A stretch of DNA of 64,000 nt from Humibacillus sp. (GTDB lineage: Bacteria > Actinomycetota > Actinomycetes > Actinomycetales > Dermatophilaceae), in contig JAKDLG010000004.1 of NCBI GenBank assembly GCA_030452985.1, positions 1-64,000 on the forward strand. Direction: 5' to 3'. A program made the translations under genes and the position numbers. The notes under the pieces were generated by a model, which saw only the letters and a program-made list of their open reading frames with translations, made no database searches and was not told where the DNA came from. Below, in pieces: positions 37,232 to 45,790 of the stretch; position 1 is the stretch's first letter, and each line of letters starts with the position of its first letter.

Positions 37232-37693
37232 GTGGCGTCTACGGTCGATGACATGACGAGCATTCAGCAGACGCGGACTGTCGCGCAGAAGATGGGCGTC
37301 AAGCCCGGCCTGCGTGCGTATCTGCGCGACGCGCCGGCGACGGCTGTCACGGCGATGGGCCTTCCTGACCTCGACGTTCCTGAGACGTTGACGGGCGAGT
37401 TGGACTACCTGCATCTGTTCGTCGTTACCCAGGACCGGCTGCGTGAGCAGTTCGGCGAGCTGCGTGACCGACTCCGTCCGGGCGGGATGCTGTGGGTTTC
37501 GTGGCCCAAGGGCGGCAAGCTCGGCACCGACCTGACCATCAAGTCGGTGATCGCGATCGGTTACGAACTGAACATGGTCGAGAGCACCTGCCTGCGTATC
37601 GACGAGGTCTGGTCGGGACTGAAGTTCACCCACCCCAAGCCCGGCAAGACCTACGCCAACAGCTACGGCACCCTCCCAGACCAGCGGACCTGA
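37232..37693 (+). CDS. DUF3052-like protein inserted in the transfer operon
   Basis: 153-residue protein resembling DUF3052: QKMGVKPGLRAYLRDAPATAV, DYLHLFVVTQDRLREQFGELRDRLRPGGMLWVSWPKGGKLGTDLTIKSVIAIG and a final VESTCLRIDEVWSGLKF. Members look like small Rossmann proteins without a known reaction. GTG 37232 has AGGAGG eight bases upstream; ATG 37253 is the alternative. It is the only plus-strand gene in this 20-kb minus-strand backbone, so it has its own promoter and looks like a carried-in accessory gene. Confidence 0.8.
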   Translation: MASTVDDMTSIQQTRTVAQKMGVKPGLRAYLRDAPATAVTAMGLPDLDVPETLTGELDYLHLFVVTQDRLREQFGELRDRLRPGGMLWVSWPKGGKLGTDLTIKSVIAIGYELNMVESTCLRIDEVWSGLKFTHPKPGKTYANSYGTLPDQRT

Positions 37694-37705
37694 CTGCGGG
37701 CGTGC

Positions 37706-39178
37706 TCATACGCGGCGGCAGAGTGGAAGGGCGGCGGCGGTGAACGCGGCGGCCTGCTGCCCGACCAGGAGGCGGGTCTCGCAGGAGGCTTGGATCGCGG
37801 CCTGCTCGATCGCCGCCACCCCGGCGTCCAGCTCCTCGACGGTGGGTGCGGAGACGGCGATGAGGCCGGTGTAGCGGAGGATGCCGTGGCCGGCGGTGAG
37901 GTCGGCTTCCTGTTGGAGCACGTCGTGGTACTCCGCGGTCTGCGCCGCGTCCTCGATCTGCCCGATCTTCGCCCGTTGAGCCTGGTCGGAGATGTGCTCG
38001 ACCTTCTTCTTCCGGATGTCGCGGGCCGCGGCATCGGAGCGCAGCGGCGTGCACAGCAACGAGAAGCTCCGCTGAATCCCGGTCGAGAGCAGCACCGGGG
38101 ACAGGAAGCCGGGATAGACCAGCGAGCGGGGCCACTCCGAGACCCACAGCACCGCGTGGTGCGCCGAGTCGGTGCGCAGCCGCGACCAGGACTCGTTGAC
38201 CGCGACCGGCCCGGCGGTGGCGAGGGACTGGCCGAGCTGTCCGTGGCGTTCGAGGGTGGCGGCGATCGCCGGGTCATAGGCCGAGCGGAGGATCACTGCG
38301 ATCTGTCCTGGGGTGAGCCATCCCGAGGGTGCCAGGTCGGCCGAGCGCAGCGCCGCGACGAGGGTGTTCATCTCTTGGCGCAGGACCGCGGCCGCGCCGC
38401 GCAGGCCGCCGCCGGCGGTCCTGATCTGCCGCGCGGCCGTGTTCATGTCCAACGCCAGCGACAGCGTCGTCGCGTGCCTCTCGCCTGCGGGACCTGCGCG
38501 GTCGATCAGCTCGGCGTACGTCTGTGCGGCCCAGGTGTCGTCGGCGGTGCCGTGCGCTTCCCACCATTCCGCGAGGCCGGTACCGGAGTCCGGCAGGGTG
38601 CGTTCCAGGACTTGCAGGGTGGCGATGCGGCCGGAGCGGCACACGGTCGCCAGGACACGGCCCCAGGAGGTGACGCGCCGTTCCTGCTCGCCCGGATCGA
38701 GGAGCACGAACGCCGGATGCGTGACCTCGCAGACCACCGTCAGCGTGGCGGCGGTGGGGTCGTGGATCATCCCCGCGTTCGTTTCGGGGTCGGTGTACTC
38801 GCGGAGTCGCGCCATGTCGCCGGGCAACGCGAGTGTTCCCACTGGTCGGGGCTTGACGACGTGGCGGCGGTAGAGGAGTTGGCCGCCGGTGGTGCGCCAG
38901 AGCCACCAGCACGCGACCGGCAGCCATTCCACCGCCGGCCGTCCGGCGACCGGTATCCAGGTCAGGGCGGCGGCGATGACCCAGATGGGGGCGGTGTAGG
39001 CGAGCAGGATGCCACCCCCGGCGTAGAGGGCACCGACGACCGAGAGGACGCCGGTGGCGAGGGTGATGAGCTGCGCCAACGACAGTCCCAACAACACGCC
39101 GCGGCGGGTGAGGCGGGAGAACTTCACCGGCACCAGCTCACCCGACGACCCAGCGGGCTCGGTCTGCTTCGCGGACAT
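37706..39178 (-). CDS. SCO6880 family conjugation protein (PrgI/VirB4 N-terminal-like)
   Basis: 490-residue protein with two N-terminal membrane helices (about 26-75), followed by a soluble domain resembling the N-terminal part of VirB4. Markers include WLPVACWWLWRTTGGQLLYRR, LLDPGEQERRVTSWGRVLATVCRSGRIATLQVLERTLPD and AYDPAIAATLERHGQL. In actinobacterial elements an SCO6880 protein accompanies a short VirB4-like ATPase. I infer it is the membrane half of a split VirB3/VirB4 unit. Six bases separate it from the TrbL-like gene. Confidence 0.85.
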   Translation of the reverse strand: MSAKQTEPAGSSGELVPVKFSRLTRRGVLLGLSLAQLITLATGVLSVVGALYAGGGILLAYTAPIWVIAAALTWIPVAGRPAVEWLPVACWWLWRTTGGQLLYRRHVVKPRPVGTLALPGDMARLREYTDPETNAGMIHDPTAATLTVVCEVTHPAFVLLDPGEQERRVTSWGRVLATVCRSGRIATLQVLERTLPDSGTGLAEWWEAHGTADDTWAAQTYAELIDRAGPAGERHATTLSLALDMNTAARQIRTAGGGLRGAAAVLRQEMNTLVAALRSADLAPSGWLTPGQIAVILRSAYDPAIAATLERHGQLGQSLATAGPVAVNESWSRLRTDSAHHAVLWVSEWPRSLVYPGFLSPVLLSTGIQRSFSLLCTPLRSDAAARDIRKKKVEHISDQAQRAKIGQIEDAAQTAEYHDVLQQEADLTAGHGILRYTGLIAVSAPTVEELDAGVAAIEQAAIQASCETRLLVGQQAAAFTAAALPLCRRV

Positions 39179-39184
39179 GGCGGC

Positions 39185-40597
39185 TCACTCCTTCCCGGTC
39201 GGCTTCGGCGCCGGCGGCGGGGGCTGCTTCGGCGGACGTGCCTCCGGCTGGGACGGCCCCGCCGTGGGTCCCGCGCCGGGCGTCTTGGGTGCCGGGGTCG
39301 ACGGCGGGGGCGCCTGCGCGGGCGGCGGGGTGGTGCCCGTCTGGCCCGCGGAGTCGGCGGTGGAGTCGGCTTGGTTGCCGATGGCCTCGCCCGCCTTGGG
39401 TCCGGCGGTGGCGGCGTCCTTGGCGACCTTCGCCGCCACGACAGCGGCTGCGGCCGGACCAGCCGCCGCACCCGCGCCAGCCCCACCGCCCGCACCTGCT
39501 CCTGCGGAGCTGCTGGCGGCCGCCTTGCTGCCCGCGCCAGCGGTGCCGCTGGAAGAGGCTGGTGTGGGGTTCTTCGGCTCCGGCGGCTTCTTCCCACCGC
39601 CACCACCGCCACCGTCGTTGTCGTCGAGGACCTTCTTCGGCTCACCGCCGCCGTTGCCGCCGGGCTTGGAGGGGACCGGGACGGGACTGTTGAGGGCGTT
39701 CTTTGCGTCCTGTTCGGAGCCGATGGCGTGGTACATGTCGAACCCGACGAACGCGATGAACTTGTAGGTCAGATACGGGGCGAACGCGGCCATCGCCATC
39801 AGCACGATCCCGGCGATCGGATCGGCCACCGAGGCCAGGTCGCCGTCGATGGGTGCGCTGACTTGGGTGATGGCGACGAGGAACATCACGACCAGGACGA
39901 GCTTGGAGCAGATCAGTGCGATGACGAACATCGCCCACTTGCTGATCCATCCCCGACTGGCATCCCACGACGCCCCGGAGAAGGCGAGGGGTGCGAACAC
40001 GATGGCCACCAGCAGCAGCGCCTTCCTGACCAGCAGGGAGAGCCAGACGATGGCGGCGGCGGCGATCGCGAGGCCGGCGAGGAAGATGGTGATGATCGCG
40101 CCCACGCCGGGGGCGGCGATGTTGATGCCGACCAGGCCGGCGGCGAGCAGGGCGATCTTGTCGCCCATGCTCTCGGTGGTCTCCCCGGCGGCCTGGATGA
40201 TCCCGATGCAGAGCTGGTCGACGATCTCCAGCAGCAATGCGGTCAGGGTGATGACGACGAAGCTGCCGAGCACGCTCTTGGCGAGCCCGAGTGCGGCACG
40301 GGACAAGGCGGTGGGGTCGCGTCGGATGAGGCCGGTGATGAGCTGGAGGCAGAAGAAGATCAGCATCACGAACACCGCGATGCCGAACAGGATGTTGTAG
40401 ACGCTCACGTACTCCGGGCTGGTGACGTCCACGAGCGTGGTGGTGTCGAACACCGCCCAGACGGCCTCGAACAGCCACCCGGCGGCGGCGCCCATCGCAC
40501 CGGCGAGCCAGTCGAACGGCGCCGACACCAGACTGGCAGCGGCCTCACCGGCGGTGTCGCAGACGGTCGAGACGAGGGGGATATCGCACACACCCAC
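39185..40597 (-). CDS. TrbL/VirB6-like channel protein
   Basis: 470-residue polytopic membrane protein with about six to seven helices between residues 70 and 310 (ILFGIAVFVMLIFFCLQLITGLI, SFVVITLTALLLEIV, ALLLVAIVFAPLAFS and others). A ~160-residue Pro/Ala/Gly/Lys-rich cytoplasmic tail follows, with a GGGGGGKKPPEPKNP run. The topology and the conserved AFAPYLTYKFIAFVGFDMYH segment fit the TrbL/VirB6 inner-membrane channel component. Confidence 0.85.
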   Translation of the reverse strand: MGVCDIPLVSTVCDTAGEAAASLVSAPFDWLAGAMGAAAGWLFEAVWAVFDTTTLVDVTSPEYVSVYNILFGIAVFVMLIFFCLQLITGLIRRDPTALSRAALGLAKSVLGSFVVITLTALLLEIVDQLCIGIIQAAGETTESMGDKIALLAAGLVGINIAAPGVGAIITIFLAGLAIAAAAIVWLSLLVRKALLLVAIVFAPLAFSGASWDASRGWISKWAMFVIALICSKLVLVVMFLVAITQVSAPIDGDLASVADPIAGIVLMAMAAFAPYLTYKFIAFVGFDMYHAIGSEQDAKNALNSPVPVPSKPGGNGGGEPKKVLDDNDGGGGGGGKKPPEPKNPTPASSSGTAGAGSKAAASSSAGAGAGGGAGAGAAAGPAAAAVVAAKVAKDAATAGPKAGEAIGNQADSTADSAGQTGTTPPPAQAPPPSTPAPKTPGAGPTAGPSQPEARPPKQPPPPAPKPTGKE

Positions 40598-40635
40598 CGC
40601 AGATCACTCCTTCACGCCAGGGTCGAGTAGGGCGG

Positions 40636-40956
40636 TCAGACCTGCTGGCCGACGTTCCAGAAGAAGTTGATGAGCGTGACCGACGCCCCGCAGATCACCG
40701 CGGCGCCGCAGGAGACGAGGACGCCGATCTTGCCCCTGCCCGCGAGGTGGGGGTTGGAGGAGTTGGCGCCGAAGCCCCACACGATCGCGCTGATGATGAG
40801 TGCCAGGACGGAGAGGATCAGGCCGACGGTCATGACGGCGCCGACGATGGTGCGCAGCTGCGCGATGCCGGGCAGGCCGTCGCTGTTGGGGTCGATGTTG
40901 ATGTCCATCGGCACCACGAGCGGTGCGGCGAGGACGGTGGTGGCGAGGTCGAACAC
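40636..40956 (-). CDS. DUF6112-type small membrane protein (copy 1)
   Basis: 106-residue protein with two membrane helices (IVGAVMTVGLILSVLALIISAIVWGFGA and IGVLVSCGAAVICGASVTLINFF). Its layout resembles VirB2/VirB3-like small conjugation proteins. GTG 40956 follows AGGAG with six-base spacing. It is clearly related to the 88-residue protein at 41151-41417 (shared PGIAQLRTIVGA / GGIGDLRAVIGA and IVSAIVWxxxANxxxxxAxxGxxGVLV). Confidence 0.82.
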   Translation of the reverse strand: MFDLATTVLAAPLVVPMDINIDPNSDGLPGIAQLRTIVGAVMTVGLILSVLALIISAIVWGFGANSSNPHLAGRGKIGVLVSCGAAVICGASVTLINFFWNVGQQV

Positions 40957-41019
40957 GATGGGCTCCTGACAGGAACAGCCCGCCAGAGACGGCGGGGAAC
41001 ACGGACGGGGTTCACGCAT

Positions 41020-41031
41020 CAGGTGCGCCCC
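41020..41031. repeat. CAGGTGC motif copy 3 (between DUF6112 genes)
   Basis: CAGGTGCGCCCC in the 194-base gap between the two DUF6112 genes. That gap otherwise contains no gene; it also has GGATGCCG and CGGCATCC words about 30 bases apart. Confidence 0.5.
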
Positions 41032-41150
41032 ACCTCCACGTGTCCGAGTCCGACCACCGAGAGGCGCAACAGACGGATGCCGCCCCACCCCGGCAGGGCG
41101 AGACGGCATCCGTGGCGCGACGATGGATGACGGCGGCGGCGTGCGGGGTG

Positions 41151-41417
41151 TCAGAGCTGGTCGCCGAGGGCGATGAGCCAGTTCATCCACGCGACCCCGC
41201 CGCCGGCCAGTACCGCGGCGCCCAGGGCGACGAGGACACCGGTGCGGCCCTTGCTCGCGATGGCGTGGTTGCCGTTTGCGGCGGCGATCGCCCACACGAT
41301 CGCGGACACGATCAGCATGAGCACCGCGACGATCAGCACGAACGTCAACAGCGCACCGATCACCGCACGGAGGTCACCGATGCCGCCGAGCCCGTCGAAG
41401 TCCGGGAACACGTCCAT
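41151..41417 (-). CDS. DUF6112-type small membrane protein (copy 2)
   Basis: 88-residue paralogue of the preceding protein, with two helices (LLTFVLIVAVLMLIVSAIVWAIAAA and GVLVALGAAVLAGGGVAWMNWLIAL). It begins six bases after the stop of the M23 hydrolase gene. Tandem copies with diverged sequence suggest hetero-oligomeric pilin-like or channel components. Confidence 0.8.
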   Translation of the reverse strand: MDVFPDFDGLGGIGDLRAVIGALLTFVLIVAVLMLIVSAIVWAIAAANGNHAIASKGRTGVLVALGAAVLAGGGVAWMNWLIALGDQL

Positions 41418-41423
41418 GACCGC

Positions 41424-43082
41424 TCAGCTCCCGGCTCGTACGGAGACATGGACGTGGTCGGCGTGCGATCCGGTGATGCTGTCGGGGTCGTGCATGCCGC
41501 CGCCGTCGTAGGGACGCCAGCCCTCGGCGTCGCGGGCGAGAGACCAGATTTTTCCGTCCCAGATCAGGTACTCCACGCCCAGGGCTTCGGCATGGGTCTT
41601 CATCCAGTTCGTCACGTCCCAGCCGAGCTCGCGCTGCGCCGGGGTCGGGCGCTGGCCGATGGCGTTGCCGAACGTGCCGTCACAGGCGCGGCCGAGGGGG
41701 TGTTCGGAGACGGAGCCGGGGCGGGGTGAGTAGCAGGCCCAGCTCGTGTCGGGGAACGCGACGATCGTCTGCTGATACAGGTGCAGCATCCGCGCGGTGA
41801 TCTGCCCATCCGACGTGGGGTCGTCGACCATGCGGTTCGGGTCGCCCTCGAACGGCTCCGGCGACCCACCGGGAGCGCTGCCATTCTCAGGGTCGCAGTC
41901 CTCGCCGGGGGTGCCGGGGCCGGTCTCAGGTTCGGGCAGGTCGGCCGCGTCATGGGAGTTGAGCCAGGCGGCGGGGTCGGTGTGCTCACCGTTCGTGCCG
42001 CCGATGCGGACCTCGAAATGCAAGTGCGGACCCGTGGAGTTGCCGGAACTGCCGATGTCGCCGATGTGCTGCCCGGCGACCACCTGGTCTCCGGGCGCGA
42101 CGTGGATGCCGTGCTCCCACATGTGCGCATACGCGGTCGCGACCGTCTGACCGCCGATGGTGTGCTCGATGACGATGAGCCCGCCGTAGCCGCCGGAGAA
42201 CTCCGCCACCGTGACGGCGCCATCGGCTGCCGCGAGCAGCGGGGTGCCGTCCGGGGCGGCGAAGTCGGTCCCGGTGTGGAAGGAGTCCTCGCCGGTGATC
42301 GGGTGCACCCGCGGCCCGTACTCGGAGGTGAGGACCCAGGTGCCCTCCGGGACCGGGAACACCACCCGCGAGGACTCCGGCCGGGCAGCCTGTACGACCG
42401 GAACCGCGTCGCCACCCGCGGCCGTCGTGGTGGTGAGGGTGGACAGGATGGCCTCCGCGACCGGCTCGTAGTTGCGGTACCGGTCGGGGTAGGCGGAGAC
42501 TTCGACGGCTTGGGCGGCCTCGCCCTTGTCCATGTCCTCCCAGCCGGGAATGTCCAACAGGCCCCGCGGCGAGGGGTGGTTCGGACCGGTGGGTCCGCCG
42601 AAGAACGCCTCCGCCTGATAGACGGGGTCCATCAGCTCGGCGACGGTTCCCCACCCGGACTGTGGCCGCATCTGGAACAGGCCCAACGAGTCGTGGTCTC
42701 CGCCGTCGCCGTCGTTGGGGTAGTTCGCGCTCTCGGGGTAGGCGCTGGTGTTGGAGAGCATCCGCAGGGTGGATTCGGTGAGTGCGGCCATCAACGCGAT
42801 GACCAGCCCGTCGCGACTCACGCCGTCGATCCCGGAGCCGGTCTCGATGATCGTCGCGGCGTGGGTGAGCTGGGTCCGGTTCAGGGTGAAGGTCTCACCG
42901 TTCGCGGTGGTGACCTCCAGCTCGTCGGGGACGTCGCCAACGGTGAGGTTCGTCCCGCCGGGGACGACGCAGGCGCCGGTGGCGGTGAGGGCGGGGTTCA
43001 TCACCACGCCGATCCCGACCAGGATCAGGGAGGGGGCGAGGAAGAGCACCGCGAGGGTGGCGATGGCGAGCTTCTTCAACAC
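41424..43082 (-). CDS. Membrane-anchored M23 peptidoglycan hydrolase of the transfer apparatus
   Basis: 552-residue protein. An N-terminal helix (LAIATLAVLFLAPSLILVGIGVVM) is followed by a lysozyme-like domain (about 75-190, with ALTESTLRMLSNT and DSLGLFQMRPQSGWGT). The M23 (LytM) domain has zinc ligands in FHTGTDFAAPDGTP and GPHLHFEVRIGG. A C-terminal domain of ~120 residues ends HADHVHVSVRAGS. It opens the cell wall locally for conjugation. The GTG start at 43082 gives the anchor helix. Confidence 0.9.
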   Translation of the reverse strand: MLKKLAIATLAVLFLAPSLILVGIGVVMNPALTATGACVVPGGTNLTVGDVPDELEVTTANGETFTLNRTQLTHAATIIETGSGIDGVSRDGLVIALMAALTESTLRMLSNTSAYPESANYPNDGDGGDHDSLGLFQMRPQSGWGTVAELMDPVYQAEAFFGGPTGPNHPSPRGLLDIPGWEDMDKGEAAQAVEVSAYPDRYRNYEPVAEAILSTLTTTTAAGGDAVPVVQAARPESSRVVFPVPEGTWVLTSEYGPRVHPITGEDSFHTGTDFAAPDGTPLLAAADGAVTVAEFSGGYGGLIVIEHTIGGQTVATAYAHMWEHGIHVAPGDQVVAGQHIGDIGSSGNSTGPHLHFEVRIGGTNGEHTDPAAWLNSHDAADLPEPETGPGTPGEDCDPENGSAPGGSPEPFEGDPNRMVDDPTSDGQITARMLHLYQQTIVAFPDTSWACYSPRPGSVSEHPLGRACDGTFGNAIGQRPTPAQRELGWDVTNWMKTHAEALGVEYLIWDGKIWSLARDAEGWRPYDGGGMHDPDSITGSHADHVHVSVRAGS

Positions 43083-43100
43083 GACCGATCAACCCCCTGG

Positions 43101-43808
43101 CTACTGGAGGGGGTTGTCGAGCTGGGACAGCCGCAGCAGGTGGCAGGTGTCGTAGGTCGGTGCGCAGACGATGAACACCGTGAACGCCACCGCATGCTCC
43201 GAGGCGACTTGCTCGTCGTTCCAGACCCCGGTGCGGTGGCGGGTGCCCTCGATCGTGTACGCGATGGTGCCGGGCGCGAGCTGGCCCGGCTGGGCCTGCT
43301 CGACCGCCTCACCCCACGCCTCCGGCACATAGGCGTCCTCGATGGTCAGGTGCTGGGCGGTGGTGTACTGACGAAGCTCCAGCCAGGCTTCCCGCGACGG
43401 GAGGTATGCGGCGACGTCGGAGGCGAGCCCGGCCTGCTCCGCACCCGAGGGGTCGCCCACGGCGAGGATCACCGAGCTGTAGTCCAGCGGCATCAACCCG
43501 CTGCCGGTGTCCCAGGCGAACAACGCCTCGGCGACGTTGCCGGCGAAGGTCTCCGGGTCATCGGACGCCTCGACCTCCGGCAGCGCAGGCAGAGTCGGTG
43601 TTCCGGTCGGGCCGGGTTCGCCAGGTGAGGTGACCACCGGCCCCGGCCGCGTCCCGCTGTCCCCGCCGGGTGTATCGGGCTTCGGTCGCCCGGCCAGCAG
43701 GCCGTAGACCCCGATCCCGGCGAGCACCACGATCGCCACGAGCGCGGCGATGAGTGCGATGAGTCGGTGACGGGAACGAGGATCAGACGAGGCGAATGGG
43801 GTCTTCAT
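43101..43808 (-). CDS. Membrane-anchored protein, VirB8/TcpC-like
   Basis: 235-residue protein with a basic N-terminus, one membrane helix (LIALIAALVAIVVLAGIGVYGLL), a Pro/Gly/Thr linker and a ~140-residue extracellular domain (EVEASDDPETFAGNVAEALFAWDT, EAWLELRQYTTAQHLTIEDAYVPEAW). Size, topology and neighbourhood fit the NTF2-like VirB8/TcpC assembly factors; the assignment rests on layout rather than a clear motif. Confidence 0.65.
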   Translation of the reverse strand: MKTPFASSDPRSRHRLIALIAALVAIVVLAGIGVYGLLAGRPKPDTPGGDSGTRPGPVVTSPGEPGPTGTPTLPALPEVEASDDPETFAGNVAEALFAWDTGSGLMPLDYSSVILAVGDPSGAEQAGLASDVAAYLPSREAWLELRQYTTAQHLTIEDAYVPEAWGEAVEQAQPGQLAPGTIAYTIEGTRHRTGVWNDEQVASEHAVAFTVFIVCAPTYDTCHLLRLSQLDNPLQ

Positions 43809-43814
43809 ACCCGG

Positions 43815-43826
43815 CAGGTGCGCCCA
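43815..43826. repeat. CAGGTGC motif copy 4 (upstream of VirB8-like gene)
   Basis: CAGGTGCGCCCA sits seven bases upstream of the ATG at 43808 on the minus strand, in the 66-base gap before it. It closely matches the copies at 41020 and 32015. Confidence 0.5.
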
Positions 43827-43874
43827 CCCTGACCAGACGGAGGAACCCGAGGACGGCGATGGCGCACGGCCCGG

Positions 43875-44894
43875 TCAGAGGGCGCGCAGATGCCCCCGCG
43901 CCGCGGGGGCATCGTCGGCTGCCCGGCGGTCGCGGGCGGCGCGCAGCTCCTCGGCGAACCGGCTGGTGCCTTCGGCGGTGTCCAGGAAGCCCGCGATCTG
44001 CTCGTCGGTGAGTTCGGCGGCGAGCTGGTCGGGGTCGTAGTGGGTCCACCACTCGGTCAGCTCGCCCCAGGTGTGGATGAACGCCCGCACCGGATACCGC
44101 ACCGGCTCCCCATCGACACCGGTCAGCGGCACCGGGCGCGGCACCGGCTGCTTGCCCTTCTGCTTCTTGGCGGCAGTGGCGCGGGCGACGGCCTCGTCGG
44201 CCATCTGATGTAGATCGGCCTCCCGCGCGCCCTGCGCAGCGATCGCCGCGTCGCGAACCGCCAGGTAGATGGGATGCACCGGGGCTCCGGCCTCGATCCG
44301 CTCCAGCCCCGCCTGTGCCTCAGCGCGCAGGCTCTCGGGTTGGGCGGGGTCGGCGGCGAGATGTTCGAGGTAGCCGATCTTCTCTAGGGTCGTGTGCGAG
44401 GCGCCGCCGGGGACCATCGCCGCCGCCTGTTCACGCGAGTCCCCCAAAGCGGTTGACGGTCCCGCAAAATTTGCGGGACCGTCACTCCCCGGCTGGTAGT
44501 CGCTGCTGAACTGCGTGGAGACCTTGCGGCGGGCGGCGTCTTCGGCCATGACCTGCTTCAGCTCCCGGTACAGGGCGGCGGCCTCGCGCTGGGTGAGCGG
44601 TTTGTGGAGCATGTTGTCGTCCTGTTCGGCCAGGAGCTGTCCGAGTCGGTCGGAGAGTCCGGAACGGACCCACACGTTGACCTTCTTCTCCCCAAGCCGC
44701 TTGATCGCCGCGAGCCGACGCGCTCCGCAGACGAGCACGCCGTCCGGGGTGACGGTGATGGGTTGCAGCAGTCCGTCGCGTTCGATGGAGGCGGCGAGTT
44801 CGTCGATGTCGCCCAGCTCGGTGCGGTGCCGCCGGCCGACCCGGATGGACTCGACCGTCCACTCCAGCTCGATGTGTCCCGGATCGAAACTCAC
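43875..44894 (-). CDS. ParB-like nuclease-domain protein
   Basis: 339-residue protein with the ParB/Srx N-terminal fold: ESIRVGRRHRTELGDIDELAASIERDGLLQPITVTPDGVLVCGARRLAAIKRLGEKKVNVWV, then an HTH-like helical region (QREAAALYRELKQVMAEDAARRK, HTTLEKIGYLEHLAAD). The C-terminal half is helical and charged. No ParA gene is seen, so it may regulate the element or bind the origin rather than partition DNA. ATGA overlap with the upstream gene. Confidence 0.85.
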   Translation of the reverse strand: MSFDPGHIELEWTVESIRVGRRHRTELGDIDELAASIERDGLLQPITVTPDGVLVCGARRLAAIKRLGEKKVNVWVRSGLSDRLGQLLAEQDDNMLHKPLTQREAAALYRELKQVMAEDAARRKVSTQFSSDYQPGSDGPANFAGPSTALGDSREQAAAMVPGGASHTTLEKIGYLEHLAADPAQPESLRAEAQAGLERIEAGAPVHPIYLAVRDAAIAAQGAREADLHQMADEAVARATAAKKQKGKQPVPRPVPLTGVDGEPVRYPVRAFIHTWGELTEWWTHYDPDQLAAELTDEQIAGFLDTAEGTSRFAEELRAARDRRAADDAPAARGHLRAL

Positions 44895-45784
44895 TGCGCC
44901 TCACCCCCGGCGGGACGGCGCCGTGGGGCGGCCAGGGAGAGGGAGAGCACGAGGTCGTCGTCGCGCAGCAGCACCGGCAGCGTCTCGCCGATCAGCAGCC
45001 GCAACAGCACCCCCTTGCCGGCACTGGTGGCGGCGTAGGCGGGGTGGGGGTTGCCGAGCAGTGCCCGTAGCAGCACGGTCCACGAGGCGCGGGGCAGGTC
45101 GAGTAGGGCGCGGGCGTGCCGGTCTCGCCGCAACGCCTCGTAAGCGCTCTGCCGGGTACCGGCCCGCATCAGCGCCCCACAGACATGCTCCACCGACGCC
45201 CGCGCGGTCTCCGGTGCCCAGCCCAGCAGGCACAGCAACCCGATCGCGTCCTCGCTCGCCGACGCAGCGGACATGCACGCCTGATCCGAACCGCCGGAAC
45301 CACTATCGCCCGCATCGGCGCTGGTGTCGGTCTCGGTGTCTACGGCACTGGGGTCGGTGACGTGGAAGGCCGGGTCATAGTCCATCAAGGCGTTGTCGCG
45401 ATCGCCGAACCGCTCCGGGTCATGGAACGCGGACACGTGGGGGCGGCGGGCCTGGTGGACCGAGCAGAGCAGTCCTTGGGCGCGTTCCTCGAAGATGCAG
45501 GTGATCCGCACCCCGTGAGTGACCATCGCCCACGGATCGTCCGCGCGCCGGGTGGAGGCGTACTGCATCGCGTCGAACGCCGCCGACGCGGCTTCCCAAG
45601 GGTCCAGGCCGTGCTTGCGCGCTAATGGGGTGTACTTCTGCGCGGCGTAGGCCATCAGCTCCCGCGCCACGGGGTCGGAGGTCCATGCTCCCTCGCCTGC
45701 CTCGTGCAGTCGAGTCAGCAGGGTGCGCAAGCCCTCACCGGTGGTGAAGTCTGCCTCGTCGTGGTGGTCGGTTGTGGTGGTCAT
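44891..45784 (-). CDS. Hypothetical element protein with sigma-like helices
   Basis: 297-residue soluble protein. The N-terminal part (YAAQKYTPLARKHGLDPWEAASAAFDAMQYASTRRADDPWAMVTHGVRITCIFEERAQ) has the look of a sigma-70 region 2-like helical bundle, common in proteins of actinobacterial elements. A Ser/Asp/Gly linker and a helical C-terminus follow. The function is unknown. It overlaps the ParB-like gene and is six bases from the next gene. Confidence 0.7.
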   Translation of the reverse strand: MTTTTDHHDEADFTTGEGLRTLLTRLHEAGEGAWTSDPVARELMAYAAQKYTPLARKHGLDPWEAASAAFDAMQYASTRRADDPWAMVTHGVRITCIFEERAQGLLCSVHQARRPHVSAFHDPERFGDRDNALMDYDPAFHVTDPSAVDTETDTSADAGDSGSGGSDQACMSAASASEDAIGLLCLLGWAPETARASVEHVCGALMRAGTRQSAYEALRRDRHARALLDLPRASWTVLLRALLGNPHPAYAATSAGKGVLLRLLIGETLPVLLRDDDLVLSLSLAAPRRRPAGGEAQ

Positions 45785-45790
45785 GGTCGG

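Noticed and set aside
37790-40630. 946-residue plus-strand frame opposite SCO6880 and TrbL-like genes
   Set aside because: Very low-complexity shadow of two well-supported minus-strand membrane-protein genes.
41781-43628. 615-residue plus-strand frame opposite the M23 hydrolase
   Set aside because: Shadow frame; the minus-strand hydrolase has intact catalytic motifs.
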